NCBI RefSeq assembly: GCF_000276665.1
Contig: NW_004955465.1
Span: 3,047,546-3,111,545 of the forward strand
Direction: 5' to 3'
DNA from: Chinchilla lanigera
Taxonomy: Eukaryota; Chordata; Mammalia; Rodentia; Chinchillidae
Length of the DNA stretch: 64,000 bases
Part shown: positions 1 to 11,740 of the stretch, piece after piece
Layout of the letters: each line of letters begins with the position of its first letter
Numbering within the stretch: position 1 is the first letter of the stretch
Program-made: the position numbers and the translations under genes
The notes under the pieces: generated by a model
What the model was told of the DNA's origin: nothing
Seen by the model: the letters and a program-made list of their open reading frames with translations, nothing else
Database searches by the model: none

Positions 1-889
1 AAATGTATTTATTTTAAAAATTCAACATGCATCCAAGTTTCTAAATCAGCTTGAAAAAAATTGACACATAATGTCTTAGAAACGTTAAATTAAAAATAAA
101 ATCCTCAATATTTTGATGCTTCAATAATAGAACTATAAAAAGTATGGCTCCAACTTATTTTTGGACATACAGTATTAGGATATATTAATTTATGAGCTCA
201 CATTATACCACTGGAAATTTATCAAATATGAAGCAAAGAATAAACCACCTTTTTTGCTCAAAACAACATCAAATCAATTTTGAAATGTTCAAAATATTAT
301 AGTTACATTTATTGTCTGTTCATAATCATTACCAAAAATTATCAAACCAATTACCAAAATTAAAAACCCTGTATTTATAAGGTGAAAAATTAACATGTAT
401 TATGTATTCTTAACATATCTAATTAATAAAATTTGATAGAATATACTGTATTTTTCTCTCCCTTTATCTTCTTTCTGCCTCCTTTCTCTCTGCCCTTCAG
501 TTTCCAGATGCAAAACTAATTTTGCATCCATTAAATAAGTCTCTCCTGAGTCTTGAACATAACATTTTCTGTGGATTTCACCACATCACAAATTAGCTGC
601 CTAGTTATAAATAAAAGTCTAGTTGAAATCTTGCTTTTGCTGAAGTCACCTCTCACTTTGGCACTGTTGTCTGCCCTAGACAAAGTGCGCAGGAAGACAT
701 TAGAGTCTTCAAGTCATTTATTTATTGATAGCATGATTGATAGACTCATTAATACGATAAAGAAAAGCTTGGCCAAATTTGATCATTCTCATCTTACTCT
801 ATCATAAATTTTAACTTGCCCAAACAACAACAAAACAAACCAAGTTGATTGGAGGGAGAGTCTTTCACTCAGAGAAATGTTATTCTCCT
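1..889. other. AT-rich stretch, nothing recognised
   Basis: AT-rich sequence with a short pyrimidine-rich run near 455-500. Open frames here are short and show no composition or motif suggesting coding. I recognise no repeat family, though old diverged LINE sequence is possible. Confidence 0.5.
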
Positions 890-898
890 TTCATGTGT

Positions 899-904
<6 letters not shown>

Positions 905-930
<26 letters not shown>

Positions 931-1015
931 GGTTTTTCTCCGGTACCGGGAACCGAACTCATGACCTTGCGCTTGCCAGGCAGGCGCTTTGCCGCTGAGC
1001 TAAATCCCCAGCCCC
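905..1015 (-). mobile_element. ID SINE (tRNA-derived), young copy
   Basis: Minus-strand ID element: a poly-T run (905-930) is followed by the reverse complement of the ID body, including box B (GAACCGAAC in this orientation), box A and the GGGGCTGGGG start. The 3' end carries the palindrome GGTACC. A perfect 15-bp target-site duplication (TTCATGTGTAGACTT) flanks it at 890-904 and 1016-1030. The intact duplication and tail point to a recent L1-driven insertion. Confidence 0.95.
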
Positions 1016-1030
1016 TTCATGTGTAGACTT

Positions 1031-2085
1031 ATAGCATGGCTGCGGCAGGAATCCTGGGCTAGGATCACTCGCTATAGTTGATTGTTACAAATAAATGTAC
1101 AAATGTGCAGATGTACTCAATCTTGGAATGAGATAAAATTTGAGAAAACCAGTCTACCATGTATCAAAAACTAAATGGATCTGAGATCAGTACTGTCTAA
1201 CAGAAATGTAATGTGAGCCACAAAAGCAAGTCCAACTTGCAGTGTTAAATGTTCTAGCAGCCCTGTTCAAATACAGGTCAAGAAAATCTGGTGAGATTCA
1301 TTGACTGGGATAGCCTTTAGCCTAATATGGGTACAGTAGTATCATTAAAAACATTTAGCCTTTTTTTTTAATGCTAAGTCTTCAAAGCCAAGTGTGAATT
1401 TTACACGTACAGCACATTTTAAGGGCCCCAAAGCCACCACTGTAGTCAGTTTAGTTTGGACAACCTATTAAATGAACCAAATTGCTTTTAAAAGATTTGC
1501 AAGATCTTTAACAGCCAGATCAAAGCACCCGCTGAAATTATGAAGCTGAAACTACATTTTTATTATTGCGAGTTCTGATTACTTTCATTAATACTCAGAA
1601 CTCCATTCACCTAACAGCCTTTTCTGTTAGGATTATTTTGTCATCCAATTAAATTTCCCACCCTCTCATTCATCCGTACACAGCTCTGAGCAGCTCCACC
1701 TGACGCATACACATATGCCCCCCATGGCATCTCATCCTTGAGTCCCTGCCAGTTGCTTTGCAAACTGGAAAAATACTTTAATGATGACTTGCTCTTTGAT
1801 ACAAAGATCAGTGTCAGGATGTTCTGCTTTAAAAAGTGGTCTGCTTAAGGTACTAGAACATCCTTTGTCGAAGTTCCATCCGGGTCTTCGTGTGGTCCCA
1901 AAAAAGAGGCCAATAAACAAATGGCTCTGTGGTTTGAAAACAGTACAGATGCTAGAACTTATTCTTTATGTGCTGTGAGCATCTGGTCAAGTTGGGATTA
2001 GAAAGAAGACAAAATACAATCCGATTATTTGGATAGAAAACTCAGTATAATCTATAAGAAGCTACCAGAACCAATAAGTTAGTTT
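1031..2085. other. Unassigned sequence
   Basis: No repeat family or exon recognised. Short opposed open frames around 1732-1978 overlap each other and lack splice or domain signals. Confidence 0.4.
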
Positions 2086-2089
2086 ATCA

Positions 2090-2760
2090 AGTTTGTAGTA
2101 TAAAAGATCAATATAAAAACTAATTGTATTTCTCTAAATGAGCAATGAACAATTAGAAATTAAAAATTAAGACATCAATAACACTGTTCACAATAGAAAC
2201 AAAATGAAACACTTAGGGATAAATCTGACAACAGATGTACCCTGGAAACTATGATACTTTGCAGAGAGAAATTACAAATTAGATAATCAAAACAAATGGT
2301 GATTATGTACTACAAACATGCGCTAATAAAAAAATGGTGAAGTGTACTTTGCTCCCTAGATGGGTTAGAGGATTCAATATTGTTTGGATATGATTTTTCT
2401 CCAAAGTTCTCTATCAGTGCAATTCCAATCAAGGTTCCAGAGACTTTTTTTGGTAGAAAATGAAAGATAATTCTAAAATTCATTTGGATATTCCAGTAAC
2501 CTAGAATATCCAAAGCAAATGTGAGAAAGAGCAAATCTAATGTCACTTATTGGTGATAAGATGCCAGGAATTGTAAATGTGGGTGAGAATAGTTAAGGAA
2601 AACTTAATAGCAAGTTTTCCTAGAGAAATTTCAAATAAAAGGCTGTAAAATGCCTTTTTTGCTGGATTGTAGCAAAAGACAAAATAGATTGGTGCAGTAT
2701 CATATAGAATGGAAAATACCAAACTAAGTCAAATAAATATTTGCTGTATGTAGTCAAGAA
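2090..2760 (+). mobile_element. Ancient L1 ORF2 fragment
   Basis: The plus strand reads like a decayed L1 ORF2 3' half. It has the segment ending in a run resembling 'tttctctaaatgagcaatga', followed by sequence matching the remembered L1 order (conserved-lysine stretch, then the part encoding 'aattctaaaattcatttgga'). The frame is broken by many stops and indels, as expected for an old L1M-class copy. Both ends are indistinct. Confidence 0.65.
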
Positions 2761-4360
2761 CAGTTGGACAGTGAAGGATCTTGACTGCTGGAGGTTGTCA
2801 GAAATAAGCTGCCTTCAGACTTAATAAATGCAATATTATTTTCACTCACATATGATTTTTATCCTGCCCACTTCTAAGATAAAGACTTTAAATAGCTAGT
2901 AATTAACTATGAAAACAGCCAAAAGTTTATTATCTCCCGTGTATATTTTGTCAGCCTTCAGGCTTTCCTTATTCTCTTTGATTAGAGGGGAGAGTGTGGA
3001 GTGGCTTATGTGCTACATTACTACATAATGTGGAGAAAACCGAAGGGCTTATATATGTTTTCCACTGTCTAGACTTCTTGCTTATTTTAGGTCCATCGAA
3101 TGCATGAAGTGTAATAGGACAGTTTCCAAGACCGGGAAGAGGAACATGTAACTGGAGCTGTCGTCATAGACTTTCTCATGTTAAGAAGTTTCCCATCACT
3201 GTTCCAAGAAGGCAAACACTTGGGAACCACACTTCAAGAAATGAAGGGTTTCATCTGAGTGGCCATTTGCCATGTAGACCACAGTGTCATAAAAAAGTCT
3301 GAGAACCATGGCACCTACTCCTCGGCATCTTCCCTTCCTGTGGAAACCTGGACTCCCTTTAGAGAAGAAATTGGAGATTGGAAATCTGCATTTTTCTCTT
3401 GGAGAGACTTTCTCCATGGTTGTGAAAAAGAGTAGTGGAAACCAATGATACTGAAGTCCTCAGGCTGATATTTCAGGTGTGTTGCTACTTTTGATAGGGA
3501 TCAGAAACATCTTACGTGTGTAAATCTTACCTGTTGAGGAGTACGAGGAAATTTCTTAGTATCTCGGTTCATAAGCCTAAAGTATAATGAGCCTTTGGGA
3601 TAATGAAGAGGACTTTGCTTTTAAATTTTTCCAAATAGTAATAAAGGAGACTAACATCCCTATGCATTTTTTTTCTTCACTGCATGATAAACAACTTTGC
3701 TTTTTCTATAATTGAAATTTTAGAAAATTAAGGAATGGCTACATTTGAATATCATACTCATTTTTGCAATGCCTATCATACCCCTTCTAAATGTAGAAGA
3801 CATTTTCTTCACTGACCGTTATTGAAGTCCTCTCATATGTTTCAGCAGGACCTCAGTGATCTAGCTACTGTTTACCTCTTCAGCTCTTTACGCTCTGGAA
3901 ACACACACATGTGCTGTACTTTCCTCTAATTTGGCTTTGAGTTCCCTCTCTGGAGAGTGGCTATAAACTGTCTTCCCTGATGGGGCTGTAGGACATTTGG
4001 TCATGGGTCTTCACAGTGCAGCTCTCATGGGACACTTCTTTATCCTGGCTGATGGCCTAGTGCCTAAGTGTCCCAACATGACCAGGTAGTCTTCTCACAG
4101 AAACTTCTTTATATGGGCAGATACCTTTGTGGCTCTGACCTGTGTTCAGTTTATTCTCTGTCTGACCTGTGTTGAGTTTATTTCTATCAAGATAGTCACT
4201 CCCTAGGGAAGCCCTGTGTGGAAAGAAGTGAAGGTGAGGGGTGGGTAGCATTAGGTGGGACACAGAGGAGGCAGCTTAATAAAACATGTGAAATAACTGG
4301 AGCAGTATGTTACACAGAGAGAGGAGAGCTTGCCTCAAAGTCTCACAGGGTGAGTGGAGA
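2761..4360. other. Unassigned sequence with a small tandem duplication
   Basis: No repeat family recognised over most of the interval. At about 4128-4182 a unit of about 27 bp (starting CTGACCTGTGTT) occurs twice in tandem with a few differences. No convincing exon was seen on either strand. Confidence 0.4.
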
Positions 4361-4364
4361 AGGG

Positions 4365-4428
4365 GGGCACTGACAGTGAGACAGACAGAGAGAGAGGGAG
4401 GGAGGAAAGGAGGGAGGAGCAAAGACCT
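4365..4428 (+). repeat. GA-rich low-complexity tract
   Basis: Purine-rich run of GA, GGGA and AGGA units. It gives a spurious Arg/Glu-rich open frame on the plus strand that should not be read as protein. Confidence 0.85.
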
Positions 4429-4935
4429 ATGAGCCAAAACCTTTATTGGGGTACAGGGTGCTGGCCAGATAGATTTCCCAAAGAGGTTCTAAACATCAGG
4501 TTTAGAACATGTAGGTACTGTAACAGAGAAATGGCCACTGTACAGTCCCCCTGAGTGTGGGGGTCGGGAGGATATATCTGGCTGTCCCATAGGGATATGG
4601 TCACCAAGAGGAAGTTGCCTAAGGTGGGTACCTGGGTCGACCACTTTGAGGAACTAGGAAGTAGTGCAGAAGTGAAAACTGTTCTGGGTGGCTAAGTCCC
4701 GCTCCTAGTATGAGAAAGTCCAGCTTTCATTGAAAGTGGAGGCTGAAGCAATATAAAATTAGAAACATTCACTAAGCTGACACCTTAGTTACTGTTAGAG
4801 ATGCTCATGTCTCTTCCACCAGCTGTATCACACTGTCCTTCACTAGGTACCACACTCACACCCTACAAGACAGCCGTATGGAAATTATTTCAGTTCTATA
4901 TATGGCCTAGAGTCCCGAAAGACCCTGGACCTTTG
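4429..4935. other. Unassigned sequence
   Basis: Nothing recognised on either strand. Confidence 0.4.
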
Positions 4936-4937
4936 CC

Positions 4938-5165
4938 ATGTTCCATTTGCTTAAAATACCATTTCACTCACAGTCTTTACTTCCACTGATCCTCAGGGTA
5001 GAGGCCACTTTCTTTGAAAACTTTCGATTGACTGTGCCAAAGAGGATTAAATCCCTTCCTATGTCCCCTCTTTTTCCTTCTGCAATGTTTATTTCACTGT
5101 CATTTTGGCAGGTTGTATTTCTAACAAGGCACATATCTCTCTCTTAACCCAAATGCTTCTCTCTT
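4938..5165 (+). mobile_element. Possible L2-class LINE 3' fragment
   Basis: Pyrimidine-rich sequence whose word order resembles the remembered ancient L2 3' region (a 'ttccactgatcctcaggg'-like start, then a stretch resembling the L2 mid-3' part). Highly diverged and without a terminal repeat. It could be unrelated CT-rich sequence. Confidence 0.3.
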
Positions 5166-5384
5166 GCCTGTCCTTCAGCAAGACTTAGAAGCACAGGTTG
5201 GAGGACTGTAATTCTTCTCTCCTGGAGTCTAGACTGGCCTTTTCAACCCGAGGAAAGGGGTGAAGGAAATGGCTCATGTGTTCCAAGGCTGCATCCTTTT
5301 TTGTATGTTTCTTTTGAAATGCTGACCCTGGTAGAAGCTAGTATCCTGTGAGAGGTATAATCACCCCAGGATTGTCACACCAAA

Positions 5385-5645
5385 GAGGACATATGCTGCA
5401 GGTGTTCCCCACAATATCCCAGAAGGATTATCCCAAATGACAATCTGCAAGAATTCAGCTGAGTAATTGAAGACATCTCAAGATGATTCCAACCCTGCCA
5501 TAAAGTCACCACCAGATACTAAATCTCCAGAAAAGCCCCAGACATCATGGAACCCTGTGCCCTGTTCAAATTCTTAAGATTCAGAGCCAGAAACATAATA
5601 AAGATGTTGGTTCCACACACTAAGATCAGGGATAATTTATTACCC
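5385..5645 (+). mobile_element. Possible MaLR-type LTR remnant (3' part)
   Basis: The order resembles the 3' half of MST/MLT1 LTRs: a 'catggaaccctgtgccctg'-like stretch, then 'ccagaaacataataaagatg' (polyadenylation-signal region), then 'tttattacccagcatcagta' close to the end. It abuts the L1 that follows. Diverged, and the 5' part is not resolved. Confidence 0.4.
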
Positions 5646-5654
5646 AGCATCAGT

Positions 5655-6725
5655 AACTGAAACGTTATTAAATAAATTGGTGCTCCAAACTGATTTCCAC
5701 AGTGGTTTCACCAATCTGCGTTCCCACCAGCAGTGGAGAAGGGTTCCTATTTCTCCACAACCTCGCCAGTGTTTGTTACTGGTTGATTTCTTGATGATAG
5801 CCATTCTTACTGGGGTAAGGTGGAATCTCAGTGTTGTTTTAATTTGCATTTCTTGAATGACTAATGATGTTAAACATTTTCTCATATATTTATTTGCCAT
5901 TTGTATCTCCTTGTCTGAGAAGTGTGTATTCATATCAGCTGCCCATTTTTGGATTGGATCTTTGAATTTGGAGGGACTGATATGTTTTAATTCTTTATAT
6001 GTTCTAGATAGAAGCCCTTTGTCTGAGGGACAATAACTAAAATTTTTTCCAAGTTTGTGGGTTTTCTTTTTACTCTGCTGGTGATTTCTTTAGATGTGCA
6101 GAAACTTTTCCGTAGGATGAGATCCCAATTGTTGATTCTTTCAAGTGTTTCACGTGCATTTTGGTTTTTGTTCATGAACTCTCTGCCTACCCCTATGTCT
6201 TCAAGGTTTTTACCTACTTTCTCTTCCAATAGATTTAGTGCTTCTGGTTTAATATTGAGATCTGTGAACCATTTTGACTTGAATTTGGTGCATGGTGATA
6301 GGCTTGGGTCTATTTTCAGTCTTTGGCAGATAGCAAGCCAATTTTTCCAGCACCATTTATTAAAGAGGCTATCGTTCTTTCAGTGAGTTTGATTGGCCCC
6401 TTTATCAAAGATTAAGTGGCTGAGCGTGTTTTGGGTTGTGGCTGTTTCTTCCAGTCTGTTCCATTGATCCTCAGGCCTGTTTTTTAGCCAGTACCAGGTG
6501 GATTTTATGACAGTAGCTTTATAGTATAATTTCAGGTCAGGGATTGTGATTCCACCTGACTTGTCCTTGTTGCCCAGGATTGCTTTTGCTATTCTGGGTC
6601 TCTTCTGGTTTCAGATGAATTTAAGGCATATTTTCTCAAGATCTGTGAGGTATGCTAATAGTAGTTAAATGGGAATTGTATTGAATCTGTACAGCAGTTT
6701 TGGGAGTACGGCCATTTTTTGGTGC
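5655..6725 (-). mobile_element. LINE-1 ORF2 3' portion
   Basis: On the minus strand this is the end of L1 ORF2 (reverse transcriptase C-terminal region). The plus strand shows the standard L1 antisense word order: 'ctccaaactgatttccacag', the 'ttcttgatgatagccattct' block, 'tctgcctacccctatgtctt', and 'ggttctaaccagtaccag'-like text near 6490. The left end lacks the 3' UTR and the right end stops mid-ORF2. Open frames of 80-109 codons in both directions within it are L1-derived. Not functional. Confidence 0.9.
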
Positions 6726-6917
6726 TTATTCATCTACTCTGAAAGATACCAGGCTGTGGAAACATGAAGACAAGGCCTATATCTGATTTGTTTACCATAA
6801 TAATCTCAGTGGTTAGCTCCATGTATATCACATCACAATAGGAGTTCAGTAAATACTCTTAACTAAATGAAAAGATGAATGAATGGACCGATATTGTCAG
6901 TTTTTTTTTTTTTTTTC

Positions 6918-7330
6918 TTGTTGCTGGGACAAAATACTCAACATCCAAAATTAAAAGAGGAAATGTTTATTTGGTTCATAATTTGTAGAGGCTTCAGTTC
7001 ACACTTGGCTGGCTCCAAGGCAGGGTAGCATGACAGAAGGGCATTGAACAGGAAAAACAGTCCATGGAAAAGCAGACAGGCAGAAGGCAGCAAGCAGCAA
7101 GCAATCAAAGAAGCAAGCAGCAAGCAACAAGTGGCAAGCAATGACTCACCTCTTGTCTCATATCCTATCCAGGCTACCCATCCTTAGTGAGGTAACACTC
7201 ACACCCAGGGTGAGGCAGCCTGAATCCTACCCAGAACTATGACAAACCAGTCAGTGCACTAATTTAGTAATCACATATCCTTGATCCCAGAATCCCACAC
7301 TTAATCCCAGCATCACACACTCTAGATCCA
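6918..7330 (-). mobile_element. MaLR/ORR1-like LTR
   Basis: Antisense word order typical of rodent MaLR LTRs: 'ttgttgctgggacaaaatac', then 'gaaatgtttatttggttcat', then a CA/AG-rich middle with short 'gcaagcagcaagcaa' units (7088-7140). It begins after a poly-T run at 6901-6916. No internal retroviral sequence follows, so it is a solo LTR. The subfamily is uncertain. Confidence 0.65.
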
Positions 7331-7708
7331 GCCACCTCTGAAAAGCCCCAACTTTGACCATGAGGCTTTGGGCAGACATCTAGTCACAAGTCCTAATAGA
7401 TACTTTCCTCCCCCAGATAGGCATTTACCTACCCCTTTCTTGAAGCTTAAGTTTGGTGACTTAGTTTCAGATGGTTGGAGTGCCCACAGTATTGTTTTTC
7501 TCATCTGACAGTTTCTATATTGTTAATTCCTCCTGTATTTTTCTTGACAGTTTCTTGTACTAGGGAAGTAGCCAAGAGAAAATCTCATATCATTTGGGTC
7601 TGAGAAAACCCACCTGATACAGCTGATGGAATGGGACAGTAGAGGACTGGACTGGGTGAGGACAGCTGGAAAGCAGCATTCCTCCAAAGCCCCTGCCTGG
7701 AGAGTGCT
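7331..7708. other. Unassigned sequence
   Basis: Nothing recognised. It lies between two LTRs of the same class and may contain LTR or internal remnants too diverged to read. Confidence 0.35.
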
Positions 7709-7710
7709 TG

Positions 7711-7861
7711 CTGTGGCTTGCATGTCAAATGTCCAGCAAAGATCCATGTGTTAAAGGCTTGATTCTTGGGATGGTATCATTGGGATATGCTAGAACCTCT
7801 AGGAGGTGGGGCCTAGTGAGTGATCTTTATGTCATTGGGGGTATGTCCTCAAAAGGATGTG
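7711..7861 (+). mobile_element. MaLR-type LTR, 5' part
   Basis: Plus-strand MaLR order: 'atgtcaaatgtccagcaaag', 'gatccatgtgttaaaggctt', 'aacctctaggaggtggggcc', then 'tgatctttatgtcattgggg'. It breaks off exactly where the B4 SINE begins. I do not see an obvious 3' part resuming after the B4; a second LTR start follows instead. Confidence 0.75.
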
Positions 7862-8062
7862 GAGCTGGGCAAGGTGGCACGTGCCTATAATCTCAACAGA
7901 CTTAGAGGCTGAGATAGAAGAGTCACAAATTCAAGCCCACCCTGGACAGGTTAGAAATTTAGCAAGATCCTTTCTCAAAATAAAAAATAAAAAGGGCAGG
8001 GGATGTAACACATGTGCAAAGGCCTTGGATTCAAACCCCAGTAGTAGTACAAAAGAAGAAAA
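7862..8062 (+). mobile_element. B4-like SINE (B1 head plus ID tail)
   Basis: Head 7862-7986: 'agctgggcaaggtggcacgt', 'cctataatctcaacagactt', 'aagcccaccctgga' and a tail ending 'ctttctcaaaataaaa', matching a 7SL-derived B1-like monomer. Tail 7996-8052: ID-like 'ggcaggggatgtaacac' followed by 'ttcaaaccccagtagtagta'. Diverged, hence old. It is inserted in or next to a MaLR LTR. Confidence 0.8.
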
Positions 8063-8075
8063 GGGCATGGACTGG

Positions 8076-8437
8076 GAACCTATTATGGTTTATGTCTGTG
8101 TCCCCCCAAAGCCTCATGCAGCCATGGGGCAGGCTTTTAGAGTTTGATTATGGGTGTGAGAGCTGCACCCACCCTGGGATGGATAGTTTGCACATGTAAG
8201 GGAGAGGAAAAGAGTGCTTGAGGCCATTCCTCCCCCATTCCTCACTGGTATGTGCTTGTTGCCTTGTTGTGTTCTGCGCCAGGAGCTGTAGCCCTCTGTC
8301 ATGTGCCACTCTGCCTTATAATCTGCCAAGTACGGACTGAAACCTCCACAAACTGTAAGCGAAATAAACCTTTCCTTCCTTAATTTTGGGCATCAGATAT
8401 TTTGTTCCAGCAACGAGAAAAAAGTAACCAAGACAGA
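8076..8437 (+). mobile_element. MaLR-type LTR (MST/MLT1-like)
   Basis: A nearly complete LTR. It starts 'tattatggtttatgtctgtg' followed by 'tccccccaaagcctcatgca', has a 3' region with 'ctgtaagcgaaataaacctt' carrying the polyadenylation signal AATAAA, and ends 'attttgttccagcaacga' then 'gtaaccaagaca'. No internal region is present. It is a separate element from the LTR piece upstream of the B4. Confidence 0.8.
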
Positions 8438-9035
8438 ACCCTAGTCTTTCTTTCTCTGTGTACGATTCAAGATGTAGTCACCTGCTTGGTCCACAAGCCC
8501 AGCTAGTGGCCACTCACTTCATGAGGTGGTACAGACAAGGAGCAATCACCCAGCCTAGGCCATGTCATTTGGACTTGTAACCTCCAGTAAACCTCTTCTC
8601 TATAAAGTTAGGTGCCTTTGGTATTTCAATGTAGTAAAGTGAAGTTGACTTGTAATTGTAGTAAAGTGAAGTGTTCTTCACGAGGTGTGGAATCATTCAC
8701 TAGAAAGACACTGCCTCTTTTTCCACATAACATCCCAGGACAAAGGATTGAGAAGACTGCATAGAGCTCACAGTCAGACCCAAACTGCACAAGCTCAACG
8801 CTTGTGAGTGAGACAGTGCAAGGAATGAAAGTGGAGTGGGGTGGAGTTTAGGTGCTGTGATGTGTGAAGTAATATTCCTGCCTTTAAAAGTCCAGACCTT
8901 AATCACACTTCATACACAGCATGAACCCTTTTAAACTGGAGTAGTTGTCTCAGCTATAGAGGCAGAAGTAAGAAAGAAAGACGGGATAAAAGTAAAAATA
9001 AGAAGAGGAACTCTCTTATTTTATTTGGTGCTTGC
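8438..9035. other. Unassigned sequence
   Basis: A short local duplication of 'gtagtaaagtgaag' occurs near 8631 and 8659. Otherwise nothing recognised. Confidence 0.35.
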
Positions 9036-9039
9036 TGCA

Positions 9040-9252
9040 TGCCATGAATCATAAAAAGAACTTTTTTGCATAATCCCATTTGAACTGAAATAATAATAAC
9101 TCACTTGATAAGTGTCATTTCCAAATTATGGATGAGGAAACTAATGCTCAAAGAATTTAAGTAACTTGTTCACACACAGCTAGTAAGTGTTAGAGCCAGA
9201 ATATTTAGACCTGTCTGCTGCCTCTAAATGCCATGTTCTTTCCATTCAACTG
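9040..9252 (-). mobile_element. MIR SINE
   Basis: The plus strand shows the reverse complement of the MIR core: 'atggatgaggaaactaatgc' then 'aagtaacttgttcacacaca', 'gctagtaagtgttagagcca', and the 'ttctttccattcaactggg' end. Ancient mammalian tRNA-derived SINE, inactive. Confidence 0.85.
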
Positions 9253-10528
9253 GGGTATGAGGAATTCAGTCTCAGTTAGAAGTATTTAAGTAGCCCACAG
9301 GAACAAGGTCCAAACAGGATTGTGACCTGAGAGTCACTTTGATTCAGTACAAAACTGAACCCCCATTTATACCACTTATTTGAATTGGACTCCTCACTTC
9401 CACTCTTCCCTGGGTGCCTAAGCATACCCAGGAACTCTTCAGTGATGTGGAGTCCCATGTTCTGGTCATGCCTTGAGGTCCAAGAATCCAAGCTATGGGA
9501 TTCCAGAAGAATGCAGTGCCCCATAGAGGAGCACAAAGAGCCATCCAGTTGTTGGCTCTCAGCCATACATTGCTTCATGCCCAAAAATGCATTTGTTTTT
9601 GGCAAACGAAAAGTGACTCCCTACGATCCATTCTGGTCAACCACGTTACTTGTACTGATCACAGAGGCTACTGTGAATACAGTTGGTTTTGTTAACCTCC
9701 CATGACACAGTGCATACACAAGTTCTGTTTGTTAAGGCAGCCCAGAGTCAGTAATTACTTCACTGTTTACGTAAGCAATAAGAAAATGAAGGGCCAGAAC
9801 CAAGTGCCTCTGCTCCTGATCATGTTGCTCTAGGCCTGTGAGGAATTCTCAGAGGTACTTCCTAGCGTTAGGCATCTGCTTTCTTGAAGTACAGCTTGGG
9901 CTGCTAAGAACACAGCTGGGTTCTGTTATTGATTGCTGCATTCCCAATGTCTAAGCAAAGGACAACTCTCCCACAAGTCCTTTTGATTGTTTTGTTTTAT
10001 ATTTTCCAATTCAGCAGCTATTTCTAGTCTTTTGCTAGGACAGAGCACTCTGCTTGGTTACTTGGCCCTATGGAGGGCCCTAAGGAGCACGGTCATTGCC
10101 TTTAGAGCATGATGACGCTTTGGACAACAGCACATACTCAACCACAGACCCAGGAGGGAGAGATTAGCTTGGCCCTGTGAATGTTTCCAAAATATGAGGG
10201 ACACACATAGTGGGAGGAAATCTATCCCAGTGGGCAGTGTCACACTGAATTTTGATCGTAAGTTTGTTCCTGTGGTTTGGTTTAGTGTGAATTCTGAAAC
10301 CTCAGTGTGAACCCGACATTAAGCCACATAGAAGAAATAACCAGTCCTATATCCTGAGCTTAAGCAATGCACAATACCTAATGATTACAGAAAGATGACA
10401 AAGTTCAACAGATTATTGGTCATTTACTACTCTTGGATGGGTTAGAACAGAATTATTCATAACATATGCATGCTGATGTTTAGTTCTTATACTCAGAATT
10501 TAAGGTTGAATGTGTAATTATAATAGAT
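9253..10528. other. Unassigned sequence
   Basis: Overlapping open frames of about 60-109 codons occur on both strands at 9276-9705. They overlap each other antisense, and I see no domain, start context or flanking splice signals. No repeat recognised. Confidence 0.35.
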
Positions 10529-10529
10529 T

Positions 10530-10559
10530 ATATATATATACATATATATATATATATAA
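10530..10559. repeat. (TA)n microsatellite
   Basis: Alternating TA run with a single CA interruption. Confidence 0.95.
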
Positions 10560-11280
10560 AAATTACTGTGCCAATAAGTAGAATTTAGGCCCTTCAATTT
10601 TTATATACTTTCCAAGGCCATTCATCACATTGGGAGTAAATATGAATCTCCTCTCTAAAAATCTAATTTTCAAAATATGAATATGATGTAAGAAGTCAAG
10701 TCATACCCTCAGACCTGCTCTGTGGAATGGCAGAACTTACATCTTCAGGTTGGAAAATTTCAGACTCCCCAGTGGTGATAGTCTACATTCAGTACAAAAA
10801 GAATGTATCAGGGAAAAAATAAGTAGACTAAAGCAAATCAAATATTAGCTCCAGAGGAAAAGACAGAAAAGGTTAGGGAATTGAGAAAGAAAGGAAAAGA
10901 AAAGAAGAGGGAAAAATAGACTGACTCCTGAAGAAGAAAAAAATGTGAAAAGGGGCATGATTTACTAATCCATTGTGCCCTTGCTGGCATACCCAAAATA
11001 AGACTAGATTTAGTTCCTGTCAAACAACACCAAACACCAAAAGCAACGAGTACCTCACAACTTAGAAAATTAGTTGAATGAGCTATCAGAATGGATACAA
11101 GTTTTTGTTTGGTTTTAATACAGCTATTTCCTTTTCTGCTAATAATAGGTCAGAATATACAACTGATATTCTTCAGGACCTAAAAGTATATTTTATAATA
11201 TACTGCATTCTATTTTAATGTGGTACTCTCCTCTGATTTTGCCCCCCTAGATTCATGCAGAGAGCAGTACAAAAGCACTC
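10560..11280. other. Unassigned AT-rich sequence
   Basis: Includes a purine-rich patch at 10855-10945. No gene or repeat family recognised. Confidence 0.35.
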
Positions 11281-11284
11281 AAAA

Positions 11285-11740
11285 AGCTATTTTTTATTTA
11301 TTTTAAAAATAAAAGAAGGAAAGCACATTAACAAACAGACATCCATTTACAAAATAGCATAAGAACAATACGAACAATACAGAGTTACAGACAAAGTGGC
11401 AGGCAATTAACAATGGTTGTTGTATTATGTATTGATATCTACAAAGTGGTTCTTCAAGAAAACAAATAGAGGTATGAAATATTGATCAAACAAGTAATCA
11501 TTAACTGTTCCTTTAAGTAAAGCAATAGAAGACAGCGGTACAACTATGTTAGCTATCCTGTATATACATACTTACATAATTCCCCCTTCTTTCCCTTCTC
11601 TTTTCCCACACCCCAGTTGCCCTTTACTTTTGAACATTTTCCTTTCTGTGTTTCAGAAAGAACACAGTGGTATAATTCTGGCAGATACTGAATAAAAGAC
11701 AGGATGTGTCAGAGCAGTAAACATGTATTAAAAATGGTGT
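11285..11740 (-). mobile_element. LINE-1 3' end (3' UTR)
   Basis: Minus-strand L1 3' UTR: a T/A-rich tail region at 11285-11320, then antisense text shared with the other L1 3' ends in this window (for example 'caattaacaatggttgttgt' matches 'gaaattaataacggttgttg' near 59150), then the 'ttcccccttctttcccttct' polypyrimidine block that is the antisense of the L1 polypurine tract. 5'-truncated, no coding sequence. Confidence 0.75.

Noticed and set aside
5640..6386. Several open frames of 80-109 codons on both strands
   Set aside because: They lie within an L1 ORF2 relic and are broken L1 coding sequence or its antisense.
7081..7141. Repeated 'gcaagcagcaagcaa' units as a possible functional array
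   Set aside because: A short degenerate run inside a MaLR-type LTR, best seen as local slippage.
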